A stretch of DNA of 64,000 bases. Origin: Notolepis coatsorum (taxonomy: Eukaryota > Chordata > Actinopteri > Aulopiformes > Paralepididae). Location of the stretch: assembly GCA_963971535.1 (NCBI GenBank), contig OZ020589.1, forward strand, positions 55,247,743-55,311,742. The letters run 5' to 3'. Of the stretch, positions 11,902-23,099 are shown piece by piece (within the stretch, counting starts at the first letter, position 1; every line of letters begins with the position of its first letter). The position numbers were made by a program, and so were the translations under genes. The notes beneath the pieces are model-generated. The model did not search any database. It was not told the DNA's origin and was given only the letters and a program-made list of their open reading frames with translations.

Positions 11902-14857
11902 GAAGAATGCTTTAGAAATCAATTTTATTAAATAAATAAAATAAATAAAATGAAAACATACCTCTCAATAAGGTAACATTTGTTGCTGACACAGCTAACA
12001 GTTTACACTAAGCTACAGTATCCTCAAATCAGGGTCTACTGCAGGGTCTACTGCAGGATCTACTACAGGGTCTACTGTATGCATGACATCTATTCCTCAG
12101 CTTGTTTACATTGTCTGAGTGTAAGGCTGCCCTCTTCTTTTGGACTATGTGACCTGCAAGTGAAGAATGCTTTAGAAATAAATTCTATTAAATTGAATAA
12201 ATAAATAAAATGAATGAAAACATACCTCTCAATAAGGTAACATTTGTTGCCGATACAGCCAATAACAGTTTACACTAAGCTACAGTATCCTCAAAAATCA
12301 GGGTCTAGTGCAGGGTTTACTACAGGGTCTACTGTATGCATGACATCTATTCCTTGAGCCAATTGCTAAGACAAACAAGCTTCAGCTTGTTTACATTGTC
12401 TGTGTGTAAGGCTGCCCTCTTCTTTTGGACTATGTGACCTGCAAGTGAAGAATGCTTTAGAAATCAATTTTATTAAATTGAATAAAATAAAATGAATGAA
12501 AACATACCTCTCAATAAGGTAACATTTGTTGCTGATACAGCCAATAACAGTTTACACTAAGCTACAGTATCCTCAAAAATCAAAACAGCCCACAGCAAGC
12601 TAGTGTCTGGGGGCATGACTACAGGGTCTAGTACAGTGTCTACTACAGTGTCTGGGGGCATGACTACAGGGTCTAGTACAGTGTCTACTACAGTGTCTGG
12701 GGGCATGACTACAGGGTCTAGTACAGTGTCTACTACAGTGTCTGGGGGCATGACTACAGGGTCTACTACAGTGTCTGGGGGCATGACTACAGGGTCTAGT
12801 ACAGTGTCTGGGGGCATGACTACAGGGTCTAGTACAGTGTCTGGGGGCATGACTACAGGGTCTAGGGGCATGACTACAGGGTCTAGTACAGTGTCTACTA
12901 CAGTGTCTGGGGGCATGACTACAGGGTCTAGTACAGTGTCTACTACAGTGTCTGGGGGCATGACTACAGGGTCTAGTACAGTGTCTACTACAGTGTCTGG
13001 GGGCATGACTACAGGGTCTAGTACAGTGTCTACTACAGTGTCTGGGGGCATGACTACAGGGTCTAGTACAGTGTCTGGGGGCATGACTACAGGGTCTACT
13101 ACAGTGTCTACTACAGTGTCTGGGGGCATGACTACAGGGTATAGTACAGTGTCTGGGGGCATGACTACAGGGTCTAGTACAGTGTCTGGGGGCATGACTA
13201 CAGGGTCTAGTACAGTGTCTGGGGGCATGACTACAGGGTCTAGTACAGTGTCTGGGGGCATGACTACAGGGTCTACTACAGTGTCTGGGGGCATGACTAC
13301 AGGGTCTAGTACAGTGTCTGGGGGCATGACTACAGGGTCTACTACAGTGTCTGGGGGCATGACTACAGGGTCTACTACAGTGTCTGGGGGCATGACTACA
13401 GGGTCTACTACAGTTTCTGGGGGCATGACTACAGGGTCTACTACAGTGTCTGGGGGCATGACTACAGGGTCTAGTACAGTGTCTGGGGGCATGACTACAG
13501 GGTCTACTACAGTTTCTGGAGGCATGACTACAGGGTCTAGTACAGTGTCTGGGGGCATGACTACAGGGTCTACTACAGTTTCTGGGGGCATGACTACAGG
13601 GTCTAGTACAGTTTCTGGGGGCATGACTACAGGGTCTAGTACAGTGTCTGGGGGCATGACTACAGGGTCTACTACAGTGTCTACTACAGTGTCTGGGGGC
13701 ATGACTACAGGGTCTACTACAGTGTCTGGGGGCATGACTACAGGGTCTACTACAGTGTCTGGGGGCATGACTACAGTGTCTACTACAGTGTCTGGGGGCA
13801 TGACTACAGGGTCTACTACAGTGTCTGGGGGCATGACTACAGGGTCTACTACAGTGTCTGGGGGCATGACTACAGGGTCTAGTACAGTGTCTGGGGGCAT
13901 GACTACAGGGTCTAGTACAGTGTCTGGGGGCATGACTACAGGGTCTAGTACAGTGTCTGGGGGCATGACTACAGGGTCTAGTACAGTGTCTGGGGGCATG
14001 ACTACAGGGTCTAGTACAGTGTCTGGGGGCATGACTACAGGGTCTAGTACAGTGTCTGGGGGCATGACTACAGGGTCTAGTACAGTGTCTGGGGGCATGA
14101 CTACAGGGTCTACTACAGTGTCTGGGGGCATGACTACAGTGTCTACTACAGTGTCTGGGGGCATGACTACAGTGTCTACTACAGTGTCTGGGGGCATGAC
14201 TACAGTGTCTACTACAGTGTCTGGGGGCATGACTACAGGGTCTAGTACAGTGTCTGGGGGCATGGTCTACTACAGTGTCTGGGGGCATGACTACAGGGTC
14301 TGGGGGCATGACTACAGGGTCTAGTACAGTGTCTGGGGGCATGGTCTACTACAGTGTCTGGGGGCATGACTACAGGGTCTACTACAGTGTCTGGGGGCAT
14401 GACTACAGGGTCTAGTACAGTGTCTGGGGGCATGGTCTACTACAGTGTCTGGGGGCATGACTACAGGGTCTGGGGGCATGACTACAGGGTCTAGTACAGT
14501 GTCTGGGGGCATGACTACAGGGTCTAGTACAGTGTCTGGGGGCATGGTCTACTACAGTGTCTGGGGGCATGACTACAGGGTCTACTACAGTGTCTGGGGG
14601 CATGACTACAGGGTCTACTACAGTGTCTGGGGGCATGACTACAGGGTCTACTACAGTTTCTGGGGGCATGACTACAGGGTCTACTACAGGGTCTGGGGCA
14701 TGACTGCAGGGTCTAGTGCAGGGTCTAGTGCAGGGTCTACTGTATGCATGACAAATCTATTCCTTGAGCCAATTGCTAAGACAAACAAGCTTGTTTACAT
14801 TGTCTGAGAGTAAGGCTGCCCTCTTCTTTTGGACTATGTGACCTGCAAGTGAAAATA
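11902..14857 (+). repeat. Triplicated 3' segment of the hAT element
   Basis: Three tandem versions of one segment start with AAGAATGCTTTAGAAATCAATTT-like sequence, contain AAAACATACCTCTCAATAAGGTAAC and short GGGTCTACTGCA repeats, and end in the complement of the last transposase codons. The transposase-end copies are at 12094-12158, 12356-12449 and 14757-14857. Only the third belongs to the intact exon. The third unit is the one that expanded into the 33-bp minisatellite. Confidence 0.75.
12600..14735 (+). repeat. 33-bp minisatellite inside the hAT element
   Basis: About 60 units of the pattern GGGGGCATGACTACAGGGTC plus TAGTACAGTGTCT, with variants carrying an extra 12-bp TCTACTACAGTG block and higher-order groups near 14260-14600. 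The period is a multiple of three, so frames of over 560 codons stay open on both strands. Their peptides are pure repeats with no other support, so I do not call a gene. Confidence 0.95.
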
Positions 14858-17343
14858 GCCTCTCACATGGCACAGAGGTAGCAGGAGTAGCCAGATATTT
14901 GCGAGCAAGAGGAGACAGCTGTCCATAGGCTTTTGCGTGAGCTGCCCACCACTCCAGTGGACAGTCATTCATTCCGATGCTGGGCTCAGCTTTGTAGAGG
15001 TCTAATTGTCCTGACAGTACCCTGACTTCATCTGAATCAGAGTCTGAAGACAGCAGGAGGAGGGTCCTCTTCGCTGGTGGCTCGTCCTCTGTGGCTTGTG
15101 GAGCAGCTTTGTCTGCTTCTGGTCCTGGCAGCATCTCTTTAAGCCAGGTCCACACCTAATAAGAGGGACAATTAATTAGTTGCATAGGACTTTTCATGAC
15201 AGCCTAAGGACTTAACACTGGTCTTCTCATTCACACACACACCTCATCCCTCTCGTCCTTTGGTACGCTCTTCAAGTCCTTGAATCGCGGGTCGAGGGCT
15301 GTAGCCAGCTTCAGCCATCTGTTGTTGAGGGTCGCTTTGCGTGCGTCCAGGTCCTTCGTGAAGCTGGCCTTGAACTTTACCATGTAGCCCGGATCCTCCT
15401 CGTTGAGGTCCATGATGCGGTTTAGGTGGCAGAGTGCGGGGAGCACCACAGAGCATGAGACGTAGGTTTCCCCTCCAAGGAGCTCAGTCACATACCTGCA
15501 GTGAAACAAGAGAGCGAGAGAGAAAGAGGTGAAGGTGTGTGTATGAGAGGGAGATAGGTGTGTGTATGGGGGAGAGAGGGGGGGTGAGGTGTGTGTATGG
15601 GAGAGAGATAGGTGTGTGTATGGGGGAGAGAGGGGGGGGGTGAGGTGTGTGTATGGGAGAGAGAGGGGTGAGGTGTGTGTATGGGGGAGAGAGGGGGGGG
15701 GTGAGGTGTGTGTATGGGAAAGAGATATGTGTGTGTATGGGGGAGAGAGGGGGGGGTGAGGTGTGTGTATGGGAGAGATAGGTGTGTGTATGGGGGAGAG
15801 AGGGGGGGGGTGAGGTGTGTGTATGGGAGAGAGATAGGTGTGTGTATGGGGGAGAGAGGGGGGGTGAGGTGTGTGTATGGGAGAGATAGGTGTGTGTATG
15901 GGGGAGAGAGGGGGGGGTGAGGTGTGTGTATGGGAGAGAGATAGGTGTGTGTATGGGGGAGATTGGGGGGTGAGGTGTGTGTATGGGAGAGAGAGAGTGG
16001 GGTGTGAGGTGTGTGTATGGGGGAGAGAGAGAGAGGAGGGGGGTGTATGGGGGGAGAGAGAGAGGGAGAGACACTTACCTGCAGGGCTCAAGTACAAGCT
16101 CCAGCTTCTTCAGTTTGTCACACTCTGTGGGGGTCAGCATGGACAGCTTGTGGTTCTGTTGGGCCAAAGTGGCAGTCACAGCCTCCTGGTTCCTCAGGTA
16201 CCGTGAGATCATGGCCAGTGTCGAATTCCACCTTCCAATTCAATAAAATAACTATTAGTCCCACTGGGGGTTGTTAATGCAGCATGATGCAATTGTACAG
16301 AACACAAAGAAATAAACACACACACACACTAAATTTACCCTAAGCATACAACAGGTAGTTAAACAGTCTCACCTTGTGGATACATCTTGTATCATGGGCT
16401 CTTTTGCTTGTCCGAGGGCAGTCTGCTGCTGCTGCAGTTCTTCTGTACTGGCAGGGCTGTGCTTGAAGTGGCCTACAATCTTGCGGCACTTTGCCAGGGT
16501 GGTGTCAAGGCTTCTGTCCTCAAGGGAGACTGTGATGGTTCTTTGCAGCACGTGTGCAGCACATGGCATGTGCTGGAACGGCATATAGCGCGCTGCTGCT
16601 ATCATATTACGGGCGGAATCAGTCCCAATAGATGTGACTTTATCTTTTATATTCCACTCCTCTATTACTGTGTTGAACTGTTCAGCACACGCATCGGCGA
16701 AATGGCGGCCCACAGTTTTGGTCACCGTTAATGCAAATGATTGCAGTTTCCACTCAGTATCGATCAAGTGCACTGTGACACCCAAATAATTATGATTGCC
16801 CACCGACGTCCAGTGATCACCCGTTAGGGCCATTGGGCCAGCCCGTGCCAACACTTCTTCCCTCGCCTCCCTCTCTGTGTCATACATGTTGTGGATCCTT
16901 TTCATCACTGTAGCTCTCGAGGGTAGCTTGTAATTTGGGTCAGACGACGCTATTCGAAATGACTCCGCTAAACCCTTATCTTCCACTATAGCTATTGGCC
17001 TACAAGATTTTGCTATCCACTTCGCGACGCTGTTGGTTAGTTTGTCTGTGGTGGATTTACTCAACCGTTTGCCTAATGGTAATTCTCCAAGAGTGGTTTG
17101 ACGAAGCGTGCGAGTTGCTCTGGAGCTAACGTTAGCTACACTGGAGCTGCTCGAACAACTTGCCTGGACATGTTTAGCGTTCATGTGATACGTTAGACTA
17201 GAGCAGCTTCGGTGATACGCAAATTCTTTTTGACATAAGCTACATATTACAATGGTCTTGTTTACTGTCCCATCTATATTCTTTTTGAAATTGAACTTGC
17301 CGTTCATAGGTCCCAGGAGTATCGCCTCGGGTGATGCTGACAT
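14757..17343 (-). CDS. hAT-family (ZBED-like) transposase, four exons, apparently intact
   Basis: Exons on the minus strand: 17343-16373, 16231-16079, 15495-15243 and 15155-14757. Each intron has a GT donor and AG acceptor, and the joins keep frame: exon 1 ends in ...VSTR and exon 2 opens with WNST, a typical hAT junction. The product is 591 residues. It has a BED-type zinc finger (C34, C37, H53, H58), a DDE-type core with Asp in GDHWTS (176) and GTDSARN (242), and a C-x2-H pair in CAAH (261-264). The hAT C-terminal dimerisation domain is in the last exon (PLEWWAAH...PCERLFSLAG). I found no stop or frameshift. It would act in the nucleus, binding the termini and catalysing cut-and-paste transposition. 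A domesticated ZBED gene is the alternative, but its place between intact termini with a target duplication argues for an active-type transposon. Confidence 0.9.
15530..16070 (+). repeat. ~60-bp tandem repeat in intron 2 of the transposase
   Basis: Repeated GTGAGGTGTGTGTATGGGAG and GATAGGTGTGTGTATGGGGG blocks with runs of G. It lies wholly between the donor at 16078 and the acceptor at 15496. It is polypyrimidine-rich on the transcribed strand, so it could lengthen the polypyrimidine tract, but it disturbs no exon. Confidence 0.9.
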
Positions 17344-17615
17344 CTTGTTCCAGCTGAGCTAATTCCTTTGTGTGTTTGTTTTGTTTGATAGACGACGCAT
17401 GTGTGAAGTGACGATCAAGTAGGCTACGGGTCATTCAATGGGCCAAGTTTAATACGCCCAACTCAAGCGTGGATTTCAAAATAAAAGCGCACCGATTTGC
17501 CACTTGTCTAAAGTAAATATAGGTCGGCTGTAATTAATTTTGCGTCAATTTTCATAACGCGATAATTTGCTGTGTAATTAATTAATCTAATTAACGCGAT
17601 AAACTGACAGCCCTA

Positions 17616-18165
17616 GTATATATACCTGCTACACCTCTTAAACTTGTTCTACCTATATATATACCTGCTACACCTCTTAAACTTGTTCTACCTATATATC
17701 TACCTGCTACACCTCTTAAACTTGTTCTACCTATATATCTCCCTGCTACAGCTCGTAACCTTGTTCTACCTGTATATCTCCCTACTACACCTCTTAAACT
17801 TGTTCTACCTATATATCTACCTGCTACACCTCTCAAACTTGTTTCCACCTATATATCTAACTGCTACACCTCTTAAACTTGTTTTACCTGTATATATACC
17901 TGCTACACCTCTTAAACTTGTTCTACCTATATATTTACCTGCTACACCTCTTAAACTTGTCCTACCTATATATCTACCTGCTACACCTCTTAAACTTGTC
18001 CTACCTATATATCTACCTGCTACACCTCTCAAACTTGTTCTACTTATATATTAACCTGCTACACCTCTTAAACTTGTTCTACCTATATATCTACCTGCTA
18101 CACCTCTTAACCTTGTTCTACCTGTATATCTACCTGCTACACCTCTCAAACTTGTTCTACCTACC
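17616..18165 (+). repeat. 39-bp minisatellite, right part
   Basis: Continuation of the array at 10709-11729 after the hAT element, about 14 units with more diverged bases (for example GTTTTACC and GTCCTACC variants). Confidence 0.93.
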
Positions 18166-18452
18166 AAATAAAGTTATTATTACCTGTATAGATGGAGTTG
18201 AGTGGGGATAGGGGGAGGGGTTGATATTACTGGTCACACCTCAGCCTCCGGAGAAGAGGTCTTGAGAAATTCACTGTATAATAAGTTACTAAACTCCAAC
18301 CCACACATTAGACCAAAAACAAAAAATTTAAACAAAGTACAATATCAAACAGGGCTTTTTTCCTAGAGGTTGCTATTTAACATTACATTACAGAGCATCT
18401 TCAGAGCATTTTCTTCAGAAATTACTTTCAGAATTTAATCAAGGGAATATTA
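18166..18452. other. Unassigned spacer
   Basis: No confident feature. On the minus strand near 18275-18170 a short frame ends in TGA and is followed by a donor-like GTAATA. It could be a terminal exon of the NLR relic, but nothing decisive is visible. Confidence 0.4.
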
Positions 18453-18748
18453 CCTAGACATTATCTAGACAGCACACCTATTATCTAGAATAGATAGTAT
18501 CTAGACAGAACACTTCATTTTCTATATATTATCTAGACAGAACACTAAATGATCTAGATATTACAGAACACTTATCGAGCTGTTAATTATCTAGATATTA
18601 CCTAGACATTATCTAGACAGCACACCTATTATCTAGAATAGATAGTATCTAGACAGAACACTTCATTTTCTACATATTATCTAGACAGAACACTAAATGA
18701 TCTAGATATTACAGAACACTTATCGAGCTGTTAATTATCTAGATATTA
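18453..18748 (+). repeat. 148-bp tandem duplication of TCTAGACAGAACAC-type repeats
   Basis: Units 18453-18600 and 18601-18748 are nearly identical. Each is built of shorter TATCTAGACAGAACACT and GAGCTGTTAATTATCTAGAT motifs that continue in degenerate form to about 18830. The motif ACTTACAGAGCTGT is the complement of the splice-donor end of the adjacent NLR exon relic. Confidence 0.8.
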
Positions 18749-18824
18749 TCTAGACAGAACAATTCATTATCTAAATATGACAGAAAACTTACAGAGCTGT
18801 TAATTATCTAGACAGAATACTTAC

Positions 18825-18970
18825 AGAGCTGTACTGCAGGCTTTGACCATTGGCAGCAGTCCCAGAAGACCCTCCTCTGATGCAGAATATTTCTTCAGGT
18901 CAAACAGTTTCCTTTCTGATGTCAGGCAGAAATGGCCACTTTTATTCAGCAGACAGATCATTTACAAAAA
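18825..18970 (-). pseudogene. Relic of the end of a fish NLR NACHT exon
   Basis: The minus strand reads LTSERKLFDLKKYSASEEG followed by LLGLLPMVKACSTAL, then a GTAAGT donor at 18824. This resembles the final segment of the NACHT exon, just before the leucine-rich repeat exons, in the large fish NLR family. An in-frame TAA occurs just upstream (near 18970) and the 1.5-2 kb NACHT core is absent. It is therefore a fragment, on the same strand as the PYRIN exon 1.3 kb upstream. A short true exon is possible but less likely. The assignment is from remembered family patterns. Confidence 0.55.
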
Positions 18971-19112
18971 TCAATCACCACTAGAGTCTCTCCACCTACT
19001 GTACATCAGGATCAATTCATTTAGAATTAATATTTAATTTACCAGTTGTAATGGGTCCAGATGCTTTGGAGGTTGATCCTGTCTCATCCCTGACTGCTGG
19101 AGAACAAATAAG

Positions 19113-19249
19113 TAAGGCTGTCAAATATATCGCGTTAATATCGCGTTAACTCCCGATTCTATTAATGCCACTAATTTTTTTAACTCAAGATTAAAAGACT
19201 TCACTCAGGTGTATTATTGATGCTCTCATTGATACTATGTTTGTTTCTG

Positions 19250-19342
<93 letters not shown>

Positions 19343-19812
19343 ATATAGAGAGAGAGGGGGGTGAGAGAGATGAGGAAGGGGCAAAAGAGAAAAAGAGCTG
19401 GGAGAGTGTGTGTGTGAGGGAGAGAGGGGGGTGTGTGATTAATCAACCCTTGTGTGTGTAAATGTAACAAGTTCCTAACGTTTTCTTTCCCCTATTATTT
19501 CATGCACACTTTATTCATTGTTTTAAATTATTATTTTCTTTTAAGTTATTTTGTGCATCACTCTGTTTTGAATTTGATGCAAATTTGCAATGCATGAGGG
19601 TCATCCTTTTGTGTTAAATGGCTGCACAAAGCAAGCATTTGTTGACTCGCATGTTGATAAGAGTATTAAAACTTGGAACTTGAAAAAGATCTGTTTAAGG
19701 TATAAAAAAAAATTAAAAATAAAAATGCGATTAATTTGCGATTAATCGCGAGTTAACTATGGACAATCATGCGATTAATCGAGTTAAATATTTTAATCGT
19801 TTGACAGCACTA
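19113..19812. mobile_element. Non-autonomous hAT MITE
   Basis: The element is 700 bp with termini TAAGGCTGTCAAAT and (reverse complement of the right end) TAGTGCTGTCAAACGATTAA. It is flanked by the 8-bp target duplication CAAATAAG at 19105-19112 and 19813-19820. It has no coding sequence and contains a long TG run. Its right terminus matches the left terminus of the hAT at 11730 (TAGTGCTGTCA..CGATTAAAAT). Confidence 0.9.
19252..19341 (+). repeat. (TG)n microsatellite
   Basis: About 45 uninterrupted TG dinucleotides inside the hAT MITE. Confidence 0.98.
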
Positions 19813-19834
19813 CAAATAAGACAAAATAAGTAAG

Positions 19835-20278
19835 AACACATCTACACAGAACAGAGAAGACAGCTGGAACACATCTACACAGAACAGAGAAGACAGCTGG
19901 AACTCATCTAGACAGAACAGAGAAGACAGCTGGAACACATCTACACAGAACAGAGAAGACAGCTGGAACTCATCTAGACAGAACAGAGAAGACAGCTGGA
20001 ACACATCTACACAGAACAGAGAAGACAGCTGGAACACATCTACACAGAACAGAGAAGACAGCTGGAACACATCTACACAGAACAGAGCGGACAGCTGGAA
20101 CACATCTACACAGAACAGAGAAGACAGCTGGAACACATCTACACCGAACAGAGAGGACAGCTGGAACACATGTACACAGAACAGAGAAGACAGCTGGAAC
20201 ACATCTACACAGAACAGAGAGGACAGCTGGAACACATCTACACAGAACAGAGAAGACAGCTGGAATTCATCTAGACAG
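19835..20278 (+). repeat. 33-bp minisatellite in the intron after the PYRIN exon
   Basis: About 13 units of the form GGAACACATCTACACAGAAC plus AGAGAAGACAGCT, some with CTCATCTAGAC in place of CACATCTACAC. It ends about 15 bp from the donor of the PYRIN exon. The open minus-strand frame through it is a by-product of the period. Confidence 0.93.
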
Positions 20279-20292
20279 GCTGACAAGAATAC

Positions 20293-20542
20293 CTGTTTGT
20301 AGATCTGCCACCAGATCATTCCTGCCAACCAGCTTCAGTATCTCCTCTGTAGTCTTCAGAGCTCCATCAGGACCATAGGTCTGCACCATCACCTCCCTCA
20401 TATCCAGTCTGATAGCGTTCTCTAGCCGGCATGTTGGGATGGGAATGTAGCCATGCCCTTTATCCTTCAAATAAAACATGAACTTCTTCAGCTCCTCCTC
20501 CTTCAAGTCATCCAGAATGGTGATGAGTTGATGTGACACCAT
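20293..20542 (-). CDS. PYRIN (PYD) domain exon of an NLR or PYRIN-containing gene
   Basis: ATG at 20542-20540 follows an acceptor-like TTTCTCCAG at about 20550. 83 codons plus one base lead to an ACAG/GTATTC donor at 20292. The translation has the PYD helix pattern: LDDLKEEELKKF, IPTCRLENA, MVQTYG, EEILKLVGRNDL. PYDs are six-helix death-fold domains that recruit the inflammasome adaptor ASC in the cytosol. In fish they open many NLR genes as a single phase-1 exon, as here. No stop interrupts it. The NACHT exon expected downstream is not present as such (only the relic at 18825), so the gene may be broken by the repeats, or may be a short PYD-only gene. Confidence 0.82.
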
Positions 20543-20859
20543 TGTTGTCACTGGAGAAACAGAGCAGAGCTTGTAAATGTTCTCATCTTGAGACCCAAAC
20601 TGAGTCAATTCAGTATTGAGAGCTTGGATCCAAGCTCTTTCATTCATTCTAGTTTGTTGTGTCAATTTCAAAGCTATTTTCTATCAACAATGCAGTCATT
20701 AGAAGTGTGCATGTTTGTTTGAATTATGACCAAGATGCATGACCAAGATTCTTCTTAGTTGAATTTCCGGCAGTGCCACACAGTGGTTGGAGCCCAGCCT
20801 CAAAACGGCTTAAGATCTTGAGGTAGACAAATGCTGTTTTTGAGTACTTGATTAGAAAT

Positions 20860-21045
20860 ACAAAACAATAAAACATTTTGAAAAAAGGAGGGAGCACTTG
20901 TATACAGGGCGGTGTCGTCCGTATAAAGATGCAGCTTGGCTGTATGGATTTTATTTCCCATGTAATTTAAAAAAAAAACATAGAATAAAACCAGAGCCAA
21001 AATAGACTCTTGGGGAACATTTCTAAATTTGTATTTTAAGATCAA
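20860..21045 (-). pseudogene. LINE reverse-transcriptase scrap
   Basis: The minus-strand frame contains VPQESILALVLFYVFF and, further on, HLYTDDTALYTSA. These are diverged forms of the RT motifs around the GxPQGS block and the catalytic DD. Only about 60 residues survive. The family cannot be placed beyond non-LTR retrotransposon. Confidence 0.65.
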
Positions 21046-22310
21046 TTACCAGAGACGTGGAAAAGGCAATATGGATGTAGTAAGCAGGGACAAGAATGGA
21101 GCAGGTTTCAGTTTCACGATGTGAAATGTGAAAACGGGGGAGGATGAGAAGAGATAGAACAACAAGACGTTATAAAGACAAGAGTTGTGTGACAAATGAC
21201 AAAGTGGGTAAAAGAAGTGAATTGATTGATGATAAACAGATAGGAGACGAGTGAATGTTTAAGTATGGGCGCCATGAATGCTAATAAGGTTTTCTGAGCA
21301 TCTCTAACCCAGTGTTTTTCTCTAATAGGTTGTGGAGAGTACGGAGAAAAAAAAACTGGTTTATTTCACAGGCCTATAGTGAAAAAGGGGGTAACTATTA
21401 GGAGAACTGCTTAGAAGAACTAACCTGTGCAAATGCTTACTACTTGTTATGAGGTAATCGCATGCAAACTAATAAAAGCGCTAAGATAACATAACGGCGA
21501 ACAGGCCACTGCAGGCCATGCAATACAGCTTAAAAGGTCCTGCATAGGACTTTGCATGAGCAGCCTGTTGCAAACGGCGAACAGGCCACTGCAGGCCATG
21601 CAATGCAGCTTAAAAGGTCCTGCATATGACTTTGCATGAGCAGCCTGTTGCAAACAGTGCAAAATAAGCATTCTGTCAAGATCCTTTGAAGGAGAGAGAC
21701 CAAAGTCGGGCGAGCCAATCCAACAACAGTCCGAGACAAAGAAGCACGACTCTGGCATCACCTGGAACGCGACACGGAGTTCTGGACGGAAACAAGGACA
21801 GTGTTGTAATAAGATAGTGATCAACAAAATTACCATGTGCAAGCCAGCCAGATGGTATAAGTGTTTTGTTCTATAATCAGGAAAACCGAGTGGGACAAGC
21901 AGAAGGGACAGCAGAGGCTGGACCAGCAGAGACTGAAGGCCCTGGGGTGACCGGGGGAAGATGCATGGGACAGAAGGTCAAGTCCTCATCAAAACCCCAA
22001 AACCATGAACCCAAACCTAAGTACAATGCAACTACGCCTGTGCTAGGCCATTGAGAGGGTCGTCTTGCCAGCAATCTCACTGTATGAACATATAATAATC
22101 CATAAAGACATATGGAGGAAGTGTATAAAAGATGAGGTGACACCAGAATAAATATGATATGACGATGACCCTCAACAACACTATGGGGAAAAAAAGAAGA
22201 GACCAGAGAATAAAAAAAACACGTCTATGAGAAGAGGACTAGACACACATAGAATCATAGCTCTATAACTGGTCTCATCATCAGGAGAAGGGACGGGCAG
22301 AACATTGTGA
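21046..22310. other. No gene seen; one 80-bp tandem duplication
   Basis: 21493-21572 and 21573-21652 are direct copies of an 80-bp segment (AACGGCGAACAGGCCACTGC...GCAGCCTGTTGC). The rest is AT-rich and shows no convincing exon or element termini on either strand. Confidence 0.55.
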
Positions 22311-22327
22311 GAATTGTTGAATATATA

Positions 22328-22562
22328 TAGAACACAAATGTTCTAGAATGTCCTATTATGACATCATACTGTGCCATCACAAATGTTCTAGAATGTCCTA
22401 TTATGACATCATACGGTGACATCACAAATGTTCTAGAATGTTTGATTATGACATCATACTGTGCCATCACACATGTTCTAGAATGGTCTATTATGACATC
22501 ATACTGTGACATCACAAATGTTCTAGAATGTTCTATTATGACATCATACTGTGCCATCACAA
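22328..22562 (+). repeat. 45-bp minisatellite with CRE-like TGACATCA
   Basis: Five units of TGTTCTAGAATGTCCTATTA plus TGACATCATACTGTGCCATCACAAA. Further short arrays of the same unit lie at 23819-23912, 30783-30913, 40503-40648, 45927-46102 and 47279-47418. Almost all are followed by CGGAACATGTTTGAG. Confidence 0.93.
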
Positions 22563-23099
22563 CGGAACATGTTTGAGTTCCAGTTGAATAATATAAATAA
22601 TTATGTATGGTAAGGCTGTCCCCGAAGCCTGTTTTTGGGATTCAAACTTCGTCAAGGTTCTTCGAACGGATGTTCGAACCTTCGTTTTTAATAAAATAAT
22701 TTAAATAAAAAAATGTATTCTCATATTTCTTTTATACATATTTTTATTTTATATCCTCAAGCTAAATCCTCAATTTGAATAAAGTGATTAATCTGATTAA
22801 ATTTGTATTTTTTCTTTTAACTTTCCAGCACCCTGTCAACTGTCAAATGATGTCAACCTGAATTAACATTCAGTATTCAATATGGTCTGATATTAACATT
22901 CAGTATTCAATAGTGTCTGATTCAATATTAACATTCAGTTTTCAAATACAACAGCTAGCTAGCCGTTGTGGACACTCACCTTTCCACAGCAAAACGGTCG
23001 GCAAGGCACCTTGGTTGAGAAATGCAGGCTTCAATCTATGTTGTTTAGTCTATCTGTTCAGTACTGTTCAGTACTGTTTCAAGATGCACAATGAGATCT

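Larger units (their letters stand above)
11730..17615 (-). mobile_element. Autonomous-type hAT DNA transposon
   Basis: The element is 5,886 bp with imperfect terminal inverted repeats TAGTGCTGTCA (left) and TAGGGCTGTCA (right, reverse complement). It is flanked by the 8-bp target duplication GTATATAT at 11722-11729 and 17616-17623, within the 39-bp minisatellite. It encodes a four-exon transposase on the minus strand. The left (3') third is swollen by a triplicated segment and a 2.1-kb minisatellite, and intron 2 holds a second tandem repeat. The 8-bp duplication, termini, BED finger and C-terminal dimerisation domain all agree on the hAT superfamily. Confidence 0.93.

Noticed and set aside
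12600-14700. Reading frames of over 560 codons on both strands through the 33-bp array
   Set aside because: The period is divisible by three, so frames stay open on both strands at once; the peptides are pure repeats and lie inside a transposon's non-coding end.
15484-16097. Serine/proline/histidine-rich frames on the minus strand
   Set aside because: They are the intron-2 tandem repeat of the hAT transposase plus the true exon 3 read through its acceptor.
10709-18165. Regular 39-bp and 33-bp repeats as a CRISPR array
   Set aside because: Repeats are contiguous without unique spacers, there are no cas genes, and the context is vertebrate.
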